From NCBI GenBank assembly GCA_012513005.1, contig JAAZCZ010000013.1, positions 1-19,841 of the forward strand: 19,841 nucleotides of DNA. Reading direction: 5' to 3'. A program made the position numbers and the translations under genes. Positions 1-8,324 of this stretch are shown in pieces. Every line of letters begins with the position of its first letter. Within the stretch, counting starts at the first letter, position 1. The notes under the pieces are model-generated. The model was not told the DNA's origin. It saw nothing but the letters and a program-made list of their open reading frames with translations, and ran no database searches. Source of the stretch: Oscillospiraceae bacterium (GTDB lineage Bacteria; Bacillota; Clostridia; Oscillospirales; Oscillospiraceae).

Positions 1-65
1 GTTTTCTGCCTGACTTTGAGCTGATTTAGCACCATCCTGGTTGGTGTTACTGCTTTGTTTGCCAT
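1..65 (-). CDS. atpD: V-type ATP synthase subunit D, N-terminal fragment (cut by window edge)
   Basis: Only the first 21 codons are inside the window. The translation begins MANKAVTPTRMVLNQLKVRQ, and the PTRM-x-L-x-x-LK pattern is the usual N-terminus of V-type subunit D, the coiled-coil part of the central rotor shaft that joins the A3B3 head to the membrane ring. The ATG (63-65) is preceded by AAGGTGAT, a ribosome site that overlaps the stop codon of atpB, and only 9 bases separate the two genes. It is the last gene of the ATPase operon that can be seen. Any further operon genes and the terminator lie outside the window. Confidence 0.88.
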   Translation of the reverse strand, partial: MANKAVTPTRMVLNQLKVRQK

Positions 66-74
66 CAGATCACC

Positions 75-1451
75 TTAGCCTTCTTCGGGCAGGTACTTCT
101 CGATAAACTCTTGCTTAATACGCTTTAATTCTCTCTTCGGCAGTATCGAGAGCAGCTCCCAGCCCAATGTGAGGGTCTCTTCGATAGTTCTGTTTGCCTC
201 AAACCCTTGGCTTACATATCTGCTCTCAAATTCTTCGGAGAATTTGGCAAACAGCTTGTCGTCATCGGACAGTGCTGCCTCACCGAGAATTGTCATGAGC
301 TCCTTTGCATCCTTGCCTCGGGCATAGGCTGCGAAAAGCTGGTTCATGGTACCTGCGTGGTCACCGCGGGTCTTGCCCTCGCCTATTCCCTTGTCTTTAA
401 GACGGGAGAGGCTCGGCAGAACGTCGACAGGGGGCTCAAGTCCCTTTCTGTGCAGCTCACGGGAGAGGATTATCTGACCCTCTGTGATATAGCCTGTGAG
501 GTCGGGAATCGGGTGGGTCTTGTCGTCTTCAGGCATTGTGAGTATCGGAATCATTGTGATTGAACCCTTTTTACCCAAGCGGCGACCGGCTCTTTCGTAC
601 ATTGTTGCAAGGTCTGTGTAGAGGTAGCCGGGGTATCCGCGGCGGCCGGGAACTTCCTTCTTAGCAGCCGAGACCTCACGCAGTGCCTCTGCGTAGTTTG
701 TTATGTCTGTTAGAATGACGCGAACGTGCATGTCTTTTTCAAATGCAAGGTACTCAGCAGCCGTTAATGCCATACGGGGTGTTGCTATACGCTCGACGGC
801 AGGGTCGTTTGCCAAGTTTGAAAATACGACTGTTCTGTCGATAGCTCCTGTGCGGCGGAAGTCCTGAATGAAGTACTCAGACTCCTCGAATGTGATGCCT
901 ATGGCAGCAAACACAACCGCGAAGTTCTCGCTGCCGCCTAAGACCTTTGCCTGACGGGCTATCTGCGCTGCCAAGGGAGCATGCGGCAGACCGGAGCAGG
1001 AGAATATCGGAAGCTTCTGACCACGAACTAGTGTGTTTAGTCCGTCTATTGTTGAAACACCTGTCTGTATAAACTCGGCGGGATATGCACGGGATGCCGG
1101 GTTCATGGGCAGACCGTTTATGTCTCTGTGAGCTTCGGCAAGAATTGAAGGACCGCCGTCAATCGGCTCGCCCATTCCGTTGAATACTCGGCCGAGCATG
1201 TCCTCGGATACTCCGAGTTCCAGAGGATGGCCTAAAAAGCGTACCTTTGTTTCGGCTAGGTTAATGCCCTGTGCCGACTCAAAAAGCTGCACGACGGCAA
1301 CGTCGTTTTCAACTTCCAGAACCTTGCAGCGGCGCTTATCACCGTTGGGAAGCTCAAGCTCGCCCAGCTCGTCGTAGGTTACACCGTCAACACGGTTTAC
1401 TATCATCAGCGGGTTTGCTACCTCTCGGATTGTTTTGTATTCCTTAATCAT
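75..1451 (-). CDS. atpB: V-type ATP synthase subunit B (non-catalytic nucleotide-site subunit)
   Basis: This 458-residue protein is the B subunit of the cytoplasmic A3B3 head of the V-type ATPase. It alternates with A and contributes to, but does not form, the catalytic site. Where A has a P-loop, B has SCSGLPHAPLA (about 151-161), the degenerate form typical of the family, with Cys152 where I expect Gly in many homologues. Arg350, in SLSRLKDKGIG, falls at the same number as the arginine finger of Enterococcus hirae B. Length is normal. The ATG overlaps the atpA stop as ATGA, and its strong ribosome site (GGGAGGTGAGG) lies inside the last codons of atpA, so translation of the two subunits is probably coupled. 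Confidence 0.97.
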   Translation of the reverse strand: MIKEYKTIREVANPLMIVNRVDGVTYDELGELELPNGDKRRCKVLEVENDVAVVQLFESAQGINLAETKVRFLGHPLELGVSEDMLGRVFNGMGEPIDGGPSILAEAHRDINGLPMNPASRAYPAEFIQTGVSTIDGLNTLVRGQKLPIFSCSGLPHAPLAAQIARQAKVLGGSENFAVVFAAIGITFEESEYFIQDFRRTGAIDRTVVFSNLANDPAVERIATPRMALTAAEYLAFEKDMHVRVILTDITNYAEALREVSAAKKEVPGRRGYPGYLYTDLATMYERAGRRLGKKGSITMIPILTMPEDDKTHPIPDLTGYITEGQIILSRELHRKGLEPPVDVLPSLSRLKDKGIGEGKTRGDHAGTMNQLFAAYARGKDAKELMTILGEAALSDDDKLFAKFSEEFESRYVSQGFEANRTIEETLTLGWELLSILPKRELKRIKQEFIEKYLPEEG

Positions 1452-3220
1452 GCTTCCTCACCTCCCTCGCTTATTGCTTTTATCTCGCTTCTCATTTCCG
1501 CCAGGATATCCCTGTAGACACTCTCGTATTCCTCGGGCGGTACCATCTTGGCACGGCCGATTTTTTCACGGGATTCTATAGCAAAGAGTTTGTTTATGTC
1601 GGCGCCTGTTTTTAGTGCCGACTGGCAAAGCAGGTCGTATTCTAAAATGAGGTTTAGAAGCTCAAACTGCTTGCCGTAGGATGAGTACGCGTCTTCGTCT
1701 ATGAATGCGTTCTGCTGCAAAAAGTCTTCTCTTATCATCTTGGAGGTTTCAAGCGTGAGCCTATCCTCGGGTGACAGAGCGTCCTGACCTACCAGTCTGA
1801 CTATCTCCTGCAGCTCGGCTTCCTTCTGAAGCAGCTTCATTGTTCTTGTTCTGTTTTCCATATAGCGAGGTCCGAACTCTTCCTCATACCAGGGTTTTAG
1901 TGTGTCTACATAGAGTGAGTATGATGTGAGCCAGTTGATTGCCGGGAAGTGTCTTGCGTATGCAAGTGACGCATCCAGTGCCCAGAAAACCTTGACTATA
2001 CGCATTGTCGCCTGGGAAACGGGCTCTGATGTGTCGCCGCCCGGAGGTGAAACTGCGCCGATTGCAGTGACCGAGCCTGTGCGCTCGCCCTGACCTAAGC
2101 ACTCAATGACGCCGGATCTCTCATAGAACTGAGCGATACGGCTAGCAAGGTATGCGGGGTAGCCCTCTTCACCGGGCATCTCTTCCAGACGACCGGACAT
2201 CTCACGCAGAGCCTCTGCCCAACGGGATGTGGAGTCTGCCAGAACTGCCACGTCATAGCCCATGTCTCTGAAGTACTCGGCTATTGTGATACCGGTGTAT
2301 ATTGATGCCTCACGGGCAGCAACCGGCATGTCTGATGTGTTGGCTATTAAGACTGTACGCTTCATCAGCGGCTCGCCGTTACGCGGGTCAGTTAGCTCAG
2401 GAAACTCCATTAGAACGTCTGTCATTTCGTTTCCGCGCTCGCCGCAGCCGATGTATACGACTATGTCGACATCCGACCACTTTGCCAGCTGATGCTGAAC
2501 GACTGTCTTGCCCGAGCCGAAGGGTCCGGGAACAGCAGCTGTGCCGCCCTTTGCTATCGGGAACAGTGTGTCGATTATACGCTGTCCGCTGTTCATCGGG
2601 CGTTTCGGTGTGTATTTTGCCGAGTAGGGGCGGGCAATACGAACAGGCCAGCGCTGTATCATATTGAGTTCTTTTTCGCTGCCGCCGCGCTCCTCTATTT
2701 TTGCAATTGTCTGCTCAACTGTGTACTCTGCCTCTTCGGCAATAAATGTTACGCTGCCGGTAACTCCGGGAGGTACCATTATCTTGTGCTCTATTGCTGT
2801 GGTTTCCTGCACAGTTCCGAGCACATCGCCGGCAATTACATGATCGCCGACTGTTACGGCGGGTACAAAGAGCCACTTCTTTTCCCTGTTTAGAGCCGGG
2901 ATCTCGATACCTCTTGTGATGGTCTCGCCCGTTAAAGCTCTTATTTCGGGAAGCGGTCTTTGAATACCGTCGTATATGTTTTCAAGCATTCCCGGTCCCA
3001 GCTCAACCGAGAGGGGCATGCCTGTGGTGTAAACCTCAGCTCCGGGTCCGAGTCCGCTTGTTTCCTCATAGACCTGAATCGATGCCGAGTCACCTGTCAT
3101 GTTTAGAATTTCGCCTATCAGCCTCTGCTTGCCTACGCGGACAACGTCTGAGACGTTGGCGTCTGCCAAGCCCTGCGCAACAACCAGTGGGCCGGATACC
3201 TTTGTAATTATTCCGCTCAT
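1448..3220 (-). CDS. atpA: V-type ATP synthase catalytic subunit A
   Basis: This 590-residue protein is the catalytic subunit of the A3B3 head, which hydrolyses or makes ATP. The Walker A motif GPFGSGKT is at 232-239 (Lys238, Thr239), and GCGERGNE places Glu261 and Arg262, all at the numbers known for E. hirae A. The long insertion between the N-terminal barrel and the nucleotide domain, typical of A and absent from B, is present (about residues 115-185). An in-frame ATG 45 bases upstream (3265) was rejected. It would run back into atpF, whereas the ATG at 3218-3220 has AGAGGG seven bases before it and gives the conserved start MSGIITKVSGPLVVA. The gene begins 13 bases after atpF and overlaps atpB by four bases. 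Confidence 0.97.
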   Translation of the reverse strand: MSGIITKVSGPLVVAQGLADANVSDVVRVGKQRLIGEILNMTGDSASIQVYEETSGLGPGAEVYTTGMPLSVELGPGMLENIYDGIQRPLPEIRALTGETITRGIEIPALNREKKWLFVPAVTVGDHVIAGDVLGTVQETTAIEHKIMVPPGVTGSVTFIAEEAEYTVEQTIAKIEERGGSEKELNMIQRWPVRIARPYSAKYTPKRPMNSGQRIIDTLFPIAKGGTAAVPGPFGSGKTVVQHQLAKWSDVDIVVYIGCGERGNEMTDVLMEFPELTDPRNGEPLMKRTVLIANTSDMPVAAREASIYTGITIAEYFRDMGYDVAVLADSTSRWAEALREMSGRLEEMPGEEGYPAYLASRIAQFYERSGVIECLGQGERTGSVTAIGAVSPPGGDTSEPVSQATMRIVKVFWALDASLAYARHFPAINWLTSYSLYVDTLKPWYEEEFGPRYMENRTRTMKLLQKEAELQEIVRLVGQDALSPEDRLTLETSKMIREDFLQQNAFIDEDAYSSYGKQFELLNLILEYDLLCQSALKTGADINKLFAIESREKIGRAKMVPPEEYESVYRDILAEMRSEIKAISEGGEEA

Positions 3221-3227
3221 CTGCAAA

Positions 3228-3233
3228 CCCTCT
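3228..3233 (-). promoter_or_regulatory. Ribosome binding site that fixes the atpA start
   Basis: AGAGGG lies seven bases before the ATG at 3218-3220. It supports this start over the in-frame ATG at 3263-3265, which lies inside atpF. Confidence 0.6.
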
Positions 3234-3551
3234 TTACAAAATGTCTGTTCCGACAGCCTTCTCAACAGCCGCTTTTAAAGCCGCACTGGCGAGGCCCAAG
3301 GAACCTTCTCTGCCCGGTATCAGTATGACTGCCGGACTCGGGACATTCTTATATTTTGATATCTCATGCTCCAAGAAAACCGCTAAGTTCTCCTCTACAT
3401 AAATAATCGCATATTCGTTTTCCGCCTCATGCGTGAGGCTAGCAAATATTTTCTTTGCTTCTTCCGCATTCGTTGCGGGGAACACATCAAGACCGAGAGC
3501 CTTGAAGCCCATAACGGTGTCTCTTCCGCCAAGCACTGCAATTTTAAGCAT
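3234..3551 (-). CDS. atpF: V-type ATP synthase subunit F
   Basis: This 105-residue protein is the small central-stalk subunit (called NtpG in E. hirae) that sits beside D and regulates coupling. It starts MLKIAVLGGRDTVMGFKALGL and has AVILIPGREG near residues 74-83, matching the Rossmann-like alpha/beta fold of the family, where a short strand is followed by the conserved IPG turn. Length is typical. The ATG overlaps the end of atpC by eight bases and the nearest AAAGG is too distant to be an efficient ribosome site, so translation is probably coupled to atpC. The name atpF follows V-type usage and is not the F-type b subunit. Confidence 0.93.
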   Translation of the reverse strand: MLKIAVLGGRDTVMGFKALGLDVFPATNAEEAKKIFASLTHEAENEYAIIYVEENLAVFLEHEISKYKNVPSPAVILIPGREGSLGLASAALKAAVEKAVGTDIL

Positions 3552-4548
3552 TTAAATCACGCAGCCTTTCTTTAATCTTGGCAGGATTTACTCCCGCTAG
3601 GCGGCCTGTCAGTATCATGCGGACCGAGGTTATCTCGGTTTCAAGCAGAGTTAAATACTCCACCACTGCCTCAACCCCAAAGGGTTTCAGCTTTGCTCCG
3701 GATACATAGTCCGATATGCCGTTGTCGCAGGCAAGCTCGAACTTTGTGAGCTCTCCGCCCTTCATTGCCTCAGCACCGAGCGCCGCTGCTTTGTATAGCG
3801 GGGTTGCGGTGAAGAGTGCGGGCACAGCGTCTCCTCCGGAGAATGCCGCATCTGCCAGTCTCTCGCCCATTACATTGCCGCCGGGGCAAAGGGCTAACAT
3901 CATAAAGTCCTTATCCTTGCCCATGCGAACGGTTCTGACGGCTGTGCGCAGGTTTGCATTGTCTGCAAGCAGCCTGACATAGCCCTGTAGAAACTCGTTT
4001 CCGCTACTTTCGGCAAGTGAAGTTAGCTCCTCAAAGTATATGCGGTCTGTTTCAAAGTCCGCAAACTGAGGATTTGCCGTGCGGGCTAGCAATGCTCTTG
4101 ATTTTGTGATTGCCTCGGTCATGCTCTTTGGTAAAAAGCGGTAGTCACCGACTGTGAATGCCTCTTTTAGCTCCTCAGGTGCAACACGACCGGACTGCGA
4201 GAGCAGCTTGAGGTTTTCCTCACCGCCCTCTCCCTTTACAAGGGTTTTAATGTTGTGGTAGTCGTAGCGCAGGCGGAAGATATCCACAGGCTCTGTTTGA
4301 GGTATGATTTTCAAAATCTCCTCAAATGCCACTTTTCTTCTTCTGCCGAGCTCTGACTCTATGGCTGTGGCATCTGCCCCCGCCAAGTTCTCATATCCGC
4401 TGTCAACAATCAGCCTTGCAGCCTCGTCAAAGGTCTGGACACTGAGCATTCTGTCCATGAGATCCCGACTTAGCATTCCTGATTCCTTTGCTCTGAGCAT
4501 GGTTGACAGTGCAAGATATTTAGTGTCGTTTATCTTCTTTTCAGCCAA
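3544..4548 (-). CDS. atpC: V-type ATP synthase subunit C, TTG start
   Basis: This protein of 334 residues is subunit C, the funnel-shaped socket that connects the rotor shaft D/F to the membrane K ring. It is recognised by position, by size (about 330-350 in the family), and by its mostly alpha-helical sequence beginning AEKKINDTKYLALSTMLRAKE, with the ARANPQFADFE-like helix and the final RLAGVNPAKIKERLRDL. The open frame extends upstream to an ATG at 4620, but that would overlap the end of atpE. A TTG at 4546-4548 has a perfect AGGAGG seven bases before it, lies 41 bases after the atpE stop, and gives the normal N-terminus. It overlaps atpF by eight bases. Confidence 0.92.
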   Translation of the reverse strand: MAEKKINDTKYLALSTMLRAKESGMLSRDLMDRMLSVQTFDEAARLIVDSGYENLAGADATAIESELGRRRKVAFEEILKIIPQTEPVDIFRLRYDYHNIKTLVKGEGGEENLKLLSQSGRVAPEELKEAFTVGDYRFLPKSMTEAITKSRALLARTANPQFADFETDRIYFEELTSLAESSGNEFLQGYVRLLADNANLRTAVRTVRMGKDKDFMMLALCPGGNVMGERLADAAFSGGDAVPALFTATPLYKAAALGAEAMKGGELTKFELACDNGISDYVSGAKLKPFGVEAVVEYLTLLETEITSVRMILTGRLAGVNPAKIKERLRDLNA

Positions 4549-4555
4549 GCGTATA

Positions 4556-4561
4556 CCTCCT
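4556..4561 (-). promoter_or_regulatory. Ribosome binding site of the TTG-started atpC
   Basis: A perfect AGGAGG sits seven bases before the TTG at 4546-4548. It is the main reason for choosing a TTG start for subunit C. Confidence 0.7.
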
Positions 4562-4589
4562 CGTCGGAGAAATTTCGCCCCTGTGCGAA

Positions 4590-5192
4590 TCACGCACCAA
4601 AGAGCACCTCCGCCACGCACGCAGCCAGCTCGCCGCGTGAAAGCTCGAGCAATGTGTCAACCGAACAGTTTGTTTCAATGTCGCCCTGTCTTAATATTAG
4701 ACCGCCGCTCATCTCCGCAGTTTTGTCGGAGAGAGATAGTCCGCTTTTTTTGCCAAGCTCTGCAAGGCGTGCATTTGCAGCCTCGACTAAGCTCTTGCCT
4801 ACACGGCTTCTGTCATCTCTGTTTAAGACCACCTGCTCATCGCCGCTCACCGAAGCTTCTGCTGCGAATTTAGCGAACAGATTAATGTAATCCTCGTCCG
4901 GCATGCCTGCAATTTTTTTCTTAGCCAGTTCAAATGCCTCCGAAACAAGATGCTGTTTCATTGAGAGCACATTTTTCTTTGCCTCGAGCCTGGCGGTCCT
5001 GCCTATGCGTGAAACACGCTGTTCCGTATCCTTTACGCCCTCGCGCACCAAAGTCCAATAATGCTCTTGTGCAAGGCGTTCGTTCTCGGCACGAATTTCC
5101 GCAACCTTCTTATCGGAGGCTTTTTTAATGTTCAAAAGCTCCGCATCGACATCGGCGTTTATTCGTCCCGTAATTTTTTCAATTCCGTTCAT
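4590..5192 (-). CDS. atpE: V-type ATP synthase subunit E (peripheral stalk)
   Basis: This 200-residue protein is the E subunit of the peripheral stalk, which pairs with the G/H subunit as a coiled coil and holds the A3B3 head still. The first 90 or so residues are charged and heptad-like (NADVDAELLNIKKASDKKVAEIRAE onward), followed by a mixed globular C-terminal domain containing GGLILRQGDIETNCSVDTLL, the region that docks on B in the family. Length is typical. The ribosome site before the ATG is weak (GGGTTGGAA), with 32 bases separating it from atpK. The name follows V-type usage and does not mean the F-type c subunit. Confidence 0.92.
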   Translation of the reverse strand: MNGIEKITGRINADVDAELLNIKKASDKKVAEIRAENERLAQEHYWTLVREGVKDTEQRVSRIGRTARLEAKKNVLSMKQHLVSEAFELAKKKIAGMPDEDYINLFAKFAAEASVSGDEQVVLNRDDRSRVGKSLVEAANARLAELGKKSGLSLSDKTAEMSGGLILRQGDIETNCSVDTLLELSRGELAACVAEVLFGA

Positions 5193-5224
5193 AGCAGTTC
5201 CAACCCTTTCGGATGATAGCGCAA

Positions 5225-5704
5225 TTATCTAATGTTGAGTATCATAAGCATGGAGGCAAGGAGTGCGAGTATTGCGTAGAACTCGACTGTGATGCAGAGC
5301 ACCATTCCCTTTGACCAGTCATCAGGCTTCTTTGCGAGAATGTTGATGGATGCTGCGGCAACGCGACCCTGTGCAATTGCTGAAACCAGTCCGCCGAGTG
5401 CCATGGGTAGGCATGCCACGAAATAACGAAGTCCGTCTGTTACGGTGAGGTTTACAATGCTGCCGTCGAGCAGTCCCATACGGAATGCTGCGAAGAACCA
5501 AACGACAAGGCCGTAGAGTCCCTGTGTGCCCGGGATAACCTGCAGTATGAGTGATTTACCGAACTTTGACGGGTCCTCGCTGAGCAGTCCTGCTCCTGCC
5601 TCACCGGCAATACCTGTACCCTTTGCTGAGCCGATTCCGGCCAGGGCAGCTGCTAAACCGGCTCCCAATAGACCTAATGCCATTCCACCAAATGCTTCGA
5701 ACAT
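5225..5704 (-). CDS. atpK: V-type ATP synthase subunit K (membrane rotor proteolipid)
   Basis: This 159-residue, four-helix protein is a tandem double-hairpin proteolipid that forms the ion-carrying rotor ring. Helices lie at about 5-25, 53-77, 91-120 and 133-157. Only the last carries the essential carboxylate, Glu141 in CITVEFYAIL. Thr60 and Gln61 in IPGTQG and Gln112 in AIAQGR match Thr64, Gln65 and Gln110 of E. hirae NtpK, which together with Glu139 bind Na+. The Gln-to-Glu distance (29 residues) is the same, and six extra residues lie in the central loop. A sodium-specific ring is therefore inferred. A strong AAGAGGAGG precedes the ATG, in the 14-base gap after atpI. Confidence 0.96.
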   Translation of the reverse strand: MFEAFGGMALGLLGAGLAAALAGIGSAKGTGIAGEAGAGLLSEDPSKFGKSLILQVIPGTQGLYGLVVWFFAAFRMGLLDGSIVNLTVTDGLRYFVACLPMALGGLVSAIAQGRVAAASINILAKKPDDWSKGMVLCITVEFYAILALLASMLMILNIR

Positions 5705-5718
5705 GATTTTTCCTCCTC

Positions 5719-7674
5719 TTAATTGTCTGTTGTGACGTTTACATATTTTGTGTTTATCGCGAGGGGCTTAAATGGCTTTCCGCCATCCTGATAGAATTTC
5801 CCGAAGAATTCCAGGCACTGAAGTCTAAGGTCGTGTACATAGCAGCCCAAAAGGTTGAGCGCAAAGTTCAGTGCGTTTCCGACTATTGAAATAACAAGGA
5901 AAATTACTATGCTTTGGGGTATTGCGCCTATTATATTGAATACCGATGCTATAACGCTGCCTGCGAGCATGAGTGCCATCAGACGCGAATAGCTCAGTAT
6001 GTCTCCGAAAAATCCGGTCACGCCACTGTATACGGCGTTGAACACCGAGCCGATTTTGCCGAATATTCCCTTGACTCCGCGGCATGCTCCGTATACGAGC
6101 ATGAGTCCGCCGATTGCGAGCGGTACGGGAACACCGGAGACCGTGCCTATTTTCAGAACCATGAGTGCAAGTCCGGCAAATATAACCCACCAGCTGCCCT
6201 CTTCGAATATTGCGCCCATGAGATTGCCGGCCTTTGCCTTCATAACAAAGCTCACTGCCATACCTGTTATAATATGTATAGCGCCGAGGCACATTGCCCC
6301 GATTAATATCATAACGGTGTCGTTGAGCGGTGTGAAGAGTGCGGGCAGACCCTTCCATGTTGTCTGCGGGTTTATTATCTGGGCAACCTTTAAGGGGGCA
6401 TCTCCGAAAAATCCGCCCGTTAGTGCGCCGACTATGAAGGTTGAAAGTCCGCACCATGAAAGCAGCTCAAAGAATGTCCTTGTGCCGGCTTTGGGCTTCT
6501 TTTTGGCAAGTACAATAATGCCGATTAGCATCATGAGCAGACCGTAACCCATGTCTGCCATCATTATTCCGTAGAACAGAATAAAAAACGGAGCCATTAA
6601 GGGGTTGGGGTCTGTGCTGCCGTATGCAGGTAGGCTGTACATCTCTGTGACCATGTTAAGTGCACGAGTCAGCCTGTTGTTTTTGAGTTTTACCGGCACT
6701 GCGGGATAGTCCTCTTCAGAGGGTACCTCGGTACTGTATGCACAGTCGTAGCCGGAGAGCAGCTTAATTAGCCCCTCTTCGTTCTCCTCGGGCACCCAGC
6801 CCTGCAGGACTACTGTTTTTTCTGTGCTCATGAGCTTTTCGTCCGCTTCAGCCCTGGCTATCTTGGTGCTTAGGGTATCAAAACTAAAACGCAGCTCTTC
6901 AATGTGAACTGTCTCGTTTGTGATTTTTTCCTGAAGCTTTTTCTTTTCTTCTTCTAAAAGCTCTATTCTGCCCTTAGCCGCTCTTGTCTCTGCCGCTGCC
7001 GTTTTGTCTATTTCGGGCAACTGCATGATATTAAAGCCCATGGGGCGAAGCACAGCCAGTGCATCAGGCAGCTTTTCTTCAAGGCACAAAAATACGACGT
7101 AATAAAGAAGCTTGTCCTTTGATATTTCGAATATCTGTGCTTCCGGAACCTCGGCTGCCAAAGCAGCGCCGACATCCGCCGGAGCCTGGTTTGCAGGCAG
7201 GGAGGCAAAAAGCAAATTTGTCTTCTCCGTGCCCTTAAAGTCGAGAGGTATGTCCATTGTTGTCCAAGGTGCGAGCTGCTCTATTACGGCTTCTTCTCTT
7301 ACCTTGTCGGCCTCTCCTGCGTGAATCTTCTCTTCAAGTCCGAGTATGTATCTTGCTCGGTCTAAATCCCCTGCTATCCTGCTCTCATCGAGCAGCACAT
7401 CGGATGATGTGTTTGGAAGCGGAGCTAAAAAGCTCGTTTTCTTTTGGGAGTATCGGTTTAGGAGCGTAAGAGCATTGTTTATTTCGTTTTGCTCCTGACG
7501 CATGCTTGCAAGTCCGTCTGCACTGCGGCGAACGAGGCTCGGAAACTGCTCGAAGCTTTGCTCCGAAGGCTCACTAATCTCGACAAATCCCTTAAGCAGC
7601 AGGTCGCGTAGAAGAGCGTCTCTTTGCGATTCAATAGCGATGAGACTTAGCTTTTTCATCTTTAGGATTGCCAT
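5719..7674 (-). CDS. atpI: V-type ATP synthase subunit I (membrane stator, a-type)
   Basis: This 651-residue protein is the stator subunit that forms the ion half-channels against the K ring. Residues 1-360 are a soluble, partly coiled-coil arm (for example 225-285) that meets the peripheral stalks. The remainder contains seven or eight membrane helices starting near 361. Arg564 in SYSRLMALMLAG and Arg617 in VHDLRLQCLEFF match the two conserved membrane arginines of the family, and the ending EFFGKFYQDGGKPFKPL is also characteristic. The ATG lies one base after the atpH stop (TGAAATG), which suggests translational coupling. Length agrees with bacterial NtpI-type proteins. Confidence 0.96.
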   Translation of the reverse strand: MAILKMKKLSLIAIESQRDALLRDLLLKGFVEISEPSEQSFEQFPSLVRRSADGLASMRQEQNEINNALTLLNRYSQKKTSFLAPLPNTSSDVLLDESRIAGDLDRARYILGLEEKIHAGEADKVREEAVIEQLAPWTTMDIPLDFKGTEKTNLLFASLPANQAPADVGAALAAEVPEAQIFEISKDKLLYYVVFLCLEEKLPDALAVLRPMGFNIMQLPEIDKTAAAETRAAKGRIELLEEEKKKLQEKITNETVHIEELRFSFDTLSTKIARAEADEKLMSTEKTVVLQGWVPEENEEGLIKLLSGYDCAYSTEVPSEEDYPAVPVKLKNNRLTRALNMVTEMYSLPAYGSTDPNPLMAPFFILFYGIMMADMGYGLLMMLIGIIVLAKKKPKAGTRTFFELLSWCGLSTFIVGALTGGFFGDAPLKVAQIINPQTTWKGLPALFTPLNDTVMILIGAMCLGAIHIITGMAVSFVMKAKAGNLMGAIFEEGSWWVIFAGLALMVLKIGTVSGVPVPLAIGGLMLVYGACRGVKGIFGKIGSVFNAVYSGVTGFFGDILSYSRLMALMLAGSVIASVFNIIGAIPQSIVIFLVISIVGNALNFALNLLGCYVHDLRLQCLEFFGKFYQDGGKPFKPLAINTKYVNVTTDN

Positions 7675-7675
7675 T

Positions 7676-7990
7676 TCAGCCGTTCACTATCCTTTCCACG
7701 ATAAGATCTGCGGCTCTTTCCATCCGCGCTTCTGAATGAGCGCGCATGGCGGCTTTCTTGTTTTCTGTGCCGGAGGCAAGCTGTTCAACATCCGCCTTCG
7801 CTTTCTCATCAGACTTTGTTCGCAATTGTAAAAGCTCTTCCGCAGCTCTTTGCGCCGCAGCGAGCATAGCCGATTCGCCCTCAGCTACTGCATCTGCCTG
7901 TGCCGCCTTCGCTGCTGCCTGTGCTGCTGCTATACGTCGTTTGGCACTTTCTTCAGCCTCGCTGATGGTCAAAATCGCCTCAAAAGACAT
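7676..7990 (-). CDS. atpH: V-type ATP synthase subunit H/G-like peripheral stalk protein
   Basis: This 104-residue protein is rich in Ala, Glu and Lys and is predicted to be one continuous coiled coil (about residues 8-95). That is what is expected of the peripheral-stalk partner of subunit E (AhaH, NtpF or eukaryotic G). Sequence identity is weak in this family, so the assignment rests on size, composition and position as the first gene before subunit I. I chose the ATG at 7988-7990 because GGGAGG lies seven bases before it. An in-frame ATG at 8005 has no such site. It is the promoter-proximal gene of the operon. Confidence 0.83.
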   Translation of the reverse strand: MSFEAILTISEAEESAKRRIAAAQAAAKAAQADAVAEGESAMLAAAQRAAEELLQLRTKSDEKAKADVEQLASGTENKKAAMRAHSEARMERAADLIVERIVNG

Positions 7991-8058
7991 AAATACACCT
8001 CCCACCTATGAACTATGTTGCCTTGTTATTGTTTTCTTTTTCTAAATGTTACCAATCT

Positions 8059-8087
8059 ATGATAACAAAATAGACATATTTAGGCAA
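8059..8087 (-). promoter_or_regulatory. Predicted sigma-A promoter of the V-ATPase operon
   Basis: On the minus strand, TTGCCT (8082-8087) and TATCAT (8059-8064) are separated by 17 bases. They match four and five of six consensus bases. Transcription would begin near 8052 and leave a leader of about 60 bases before atpH. No other promoter is evident inside the operon. Confidence 0.5.
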
Positions 8088-8126
8088 GTAAAACATCAGT
8101 TTTTCCTGATAAATACAACACAATCG

Positions 8127-8163
8127 TGTCAGTATTTTGACAAAGACCGATATTGTTTTGACA
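8127..8163. repeat. TTTTGACA direct repeats and short inverted repeat between divergent promoters
   Basis: TTTTGACA occurs at 8135-8142 and again at 8156-8163, exactly 21 bases apart, which is two helical turns. A TGTCA at 8127-8131 also makes an inverted pair with the first copy. The cluster lies between the ATPase promoter and the promoter of the plus-strand E2-like gene, in a 334-base gene-free stretch (7991-8324) that otherwise shows only the two promoters. It could be an operator. No known regulator is recognised. Confidence 0.25.
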
Positions 8164-8233
8164 GCACCGCCTGCTTCTGCAAAAAGTATTTCTCAGCTTT
8201 CCCCTCTTCTTTATGAGAACTTCTATTTAATCC

Positions 8234-8262
8234 TTGAAAAATCTCTGCCATAACAATATAAT
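8234..8262 (+). promoter_or_regulatory. Strong sigma-A promoter of the E2-like gene
   Basis: TTGAAA (8234-8239), a 17-base spacer and a perfect TATAAT (8257-8262) predict a start of transcription near 8269. That lies 56 bases before the chosen ATG. This also argues against translation from the in-frame ATG at 8265, which would be at or before the transcript start. Confidence 0.72.
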
Positions 8263-8312
8263 AGGTGTTGAATTTGCACGGCTCGCAGGTTTATATCATT
8301 TTGCGGGCATAC

Positions 8313-8317
8313 GGAGG
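8313..8317 (+). promoter_or_regulatory. Ribosome binding site that fixes the E2-like gene start
   Basis: GGAGG lies seven bases before the ATG at 8325 and supports it over the in-frame ATG at 8265. Confidence 0.65.
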
Positions 8318-8324
8318 ATTGCAT

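Noticed and set aside
3218..3265. Longer atpA start at 3265
   Set aside because: It would overlap atpF and add 15 residues not seen in the family. The internal ATG has a good ribosome site.
4546..4620. Longer atpC start at the ATG at 4620
   Set aside because: It would overlap the end of atpE and add 24 Gly/Arg-rich residues. The TTG with AGGAGG fits the family N-terminus.
5825..6547. Open frames on both strands inside atpI
   Set aside because: They are shadows of a conserved membrane protein gene, with no ribosome sites or domain signals.
8265..8324. E2-like gene start at the ATG at 8265
   Set aside because: It lies at or before the predicted transcript start and has no ribosome site. The ATG at 8325 has GGAGG.
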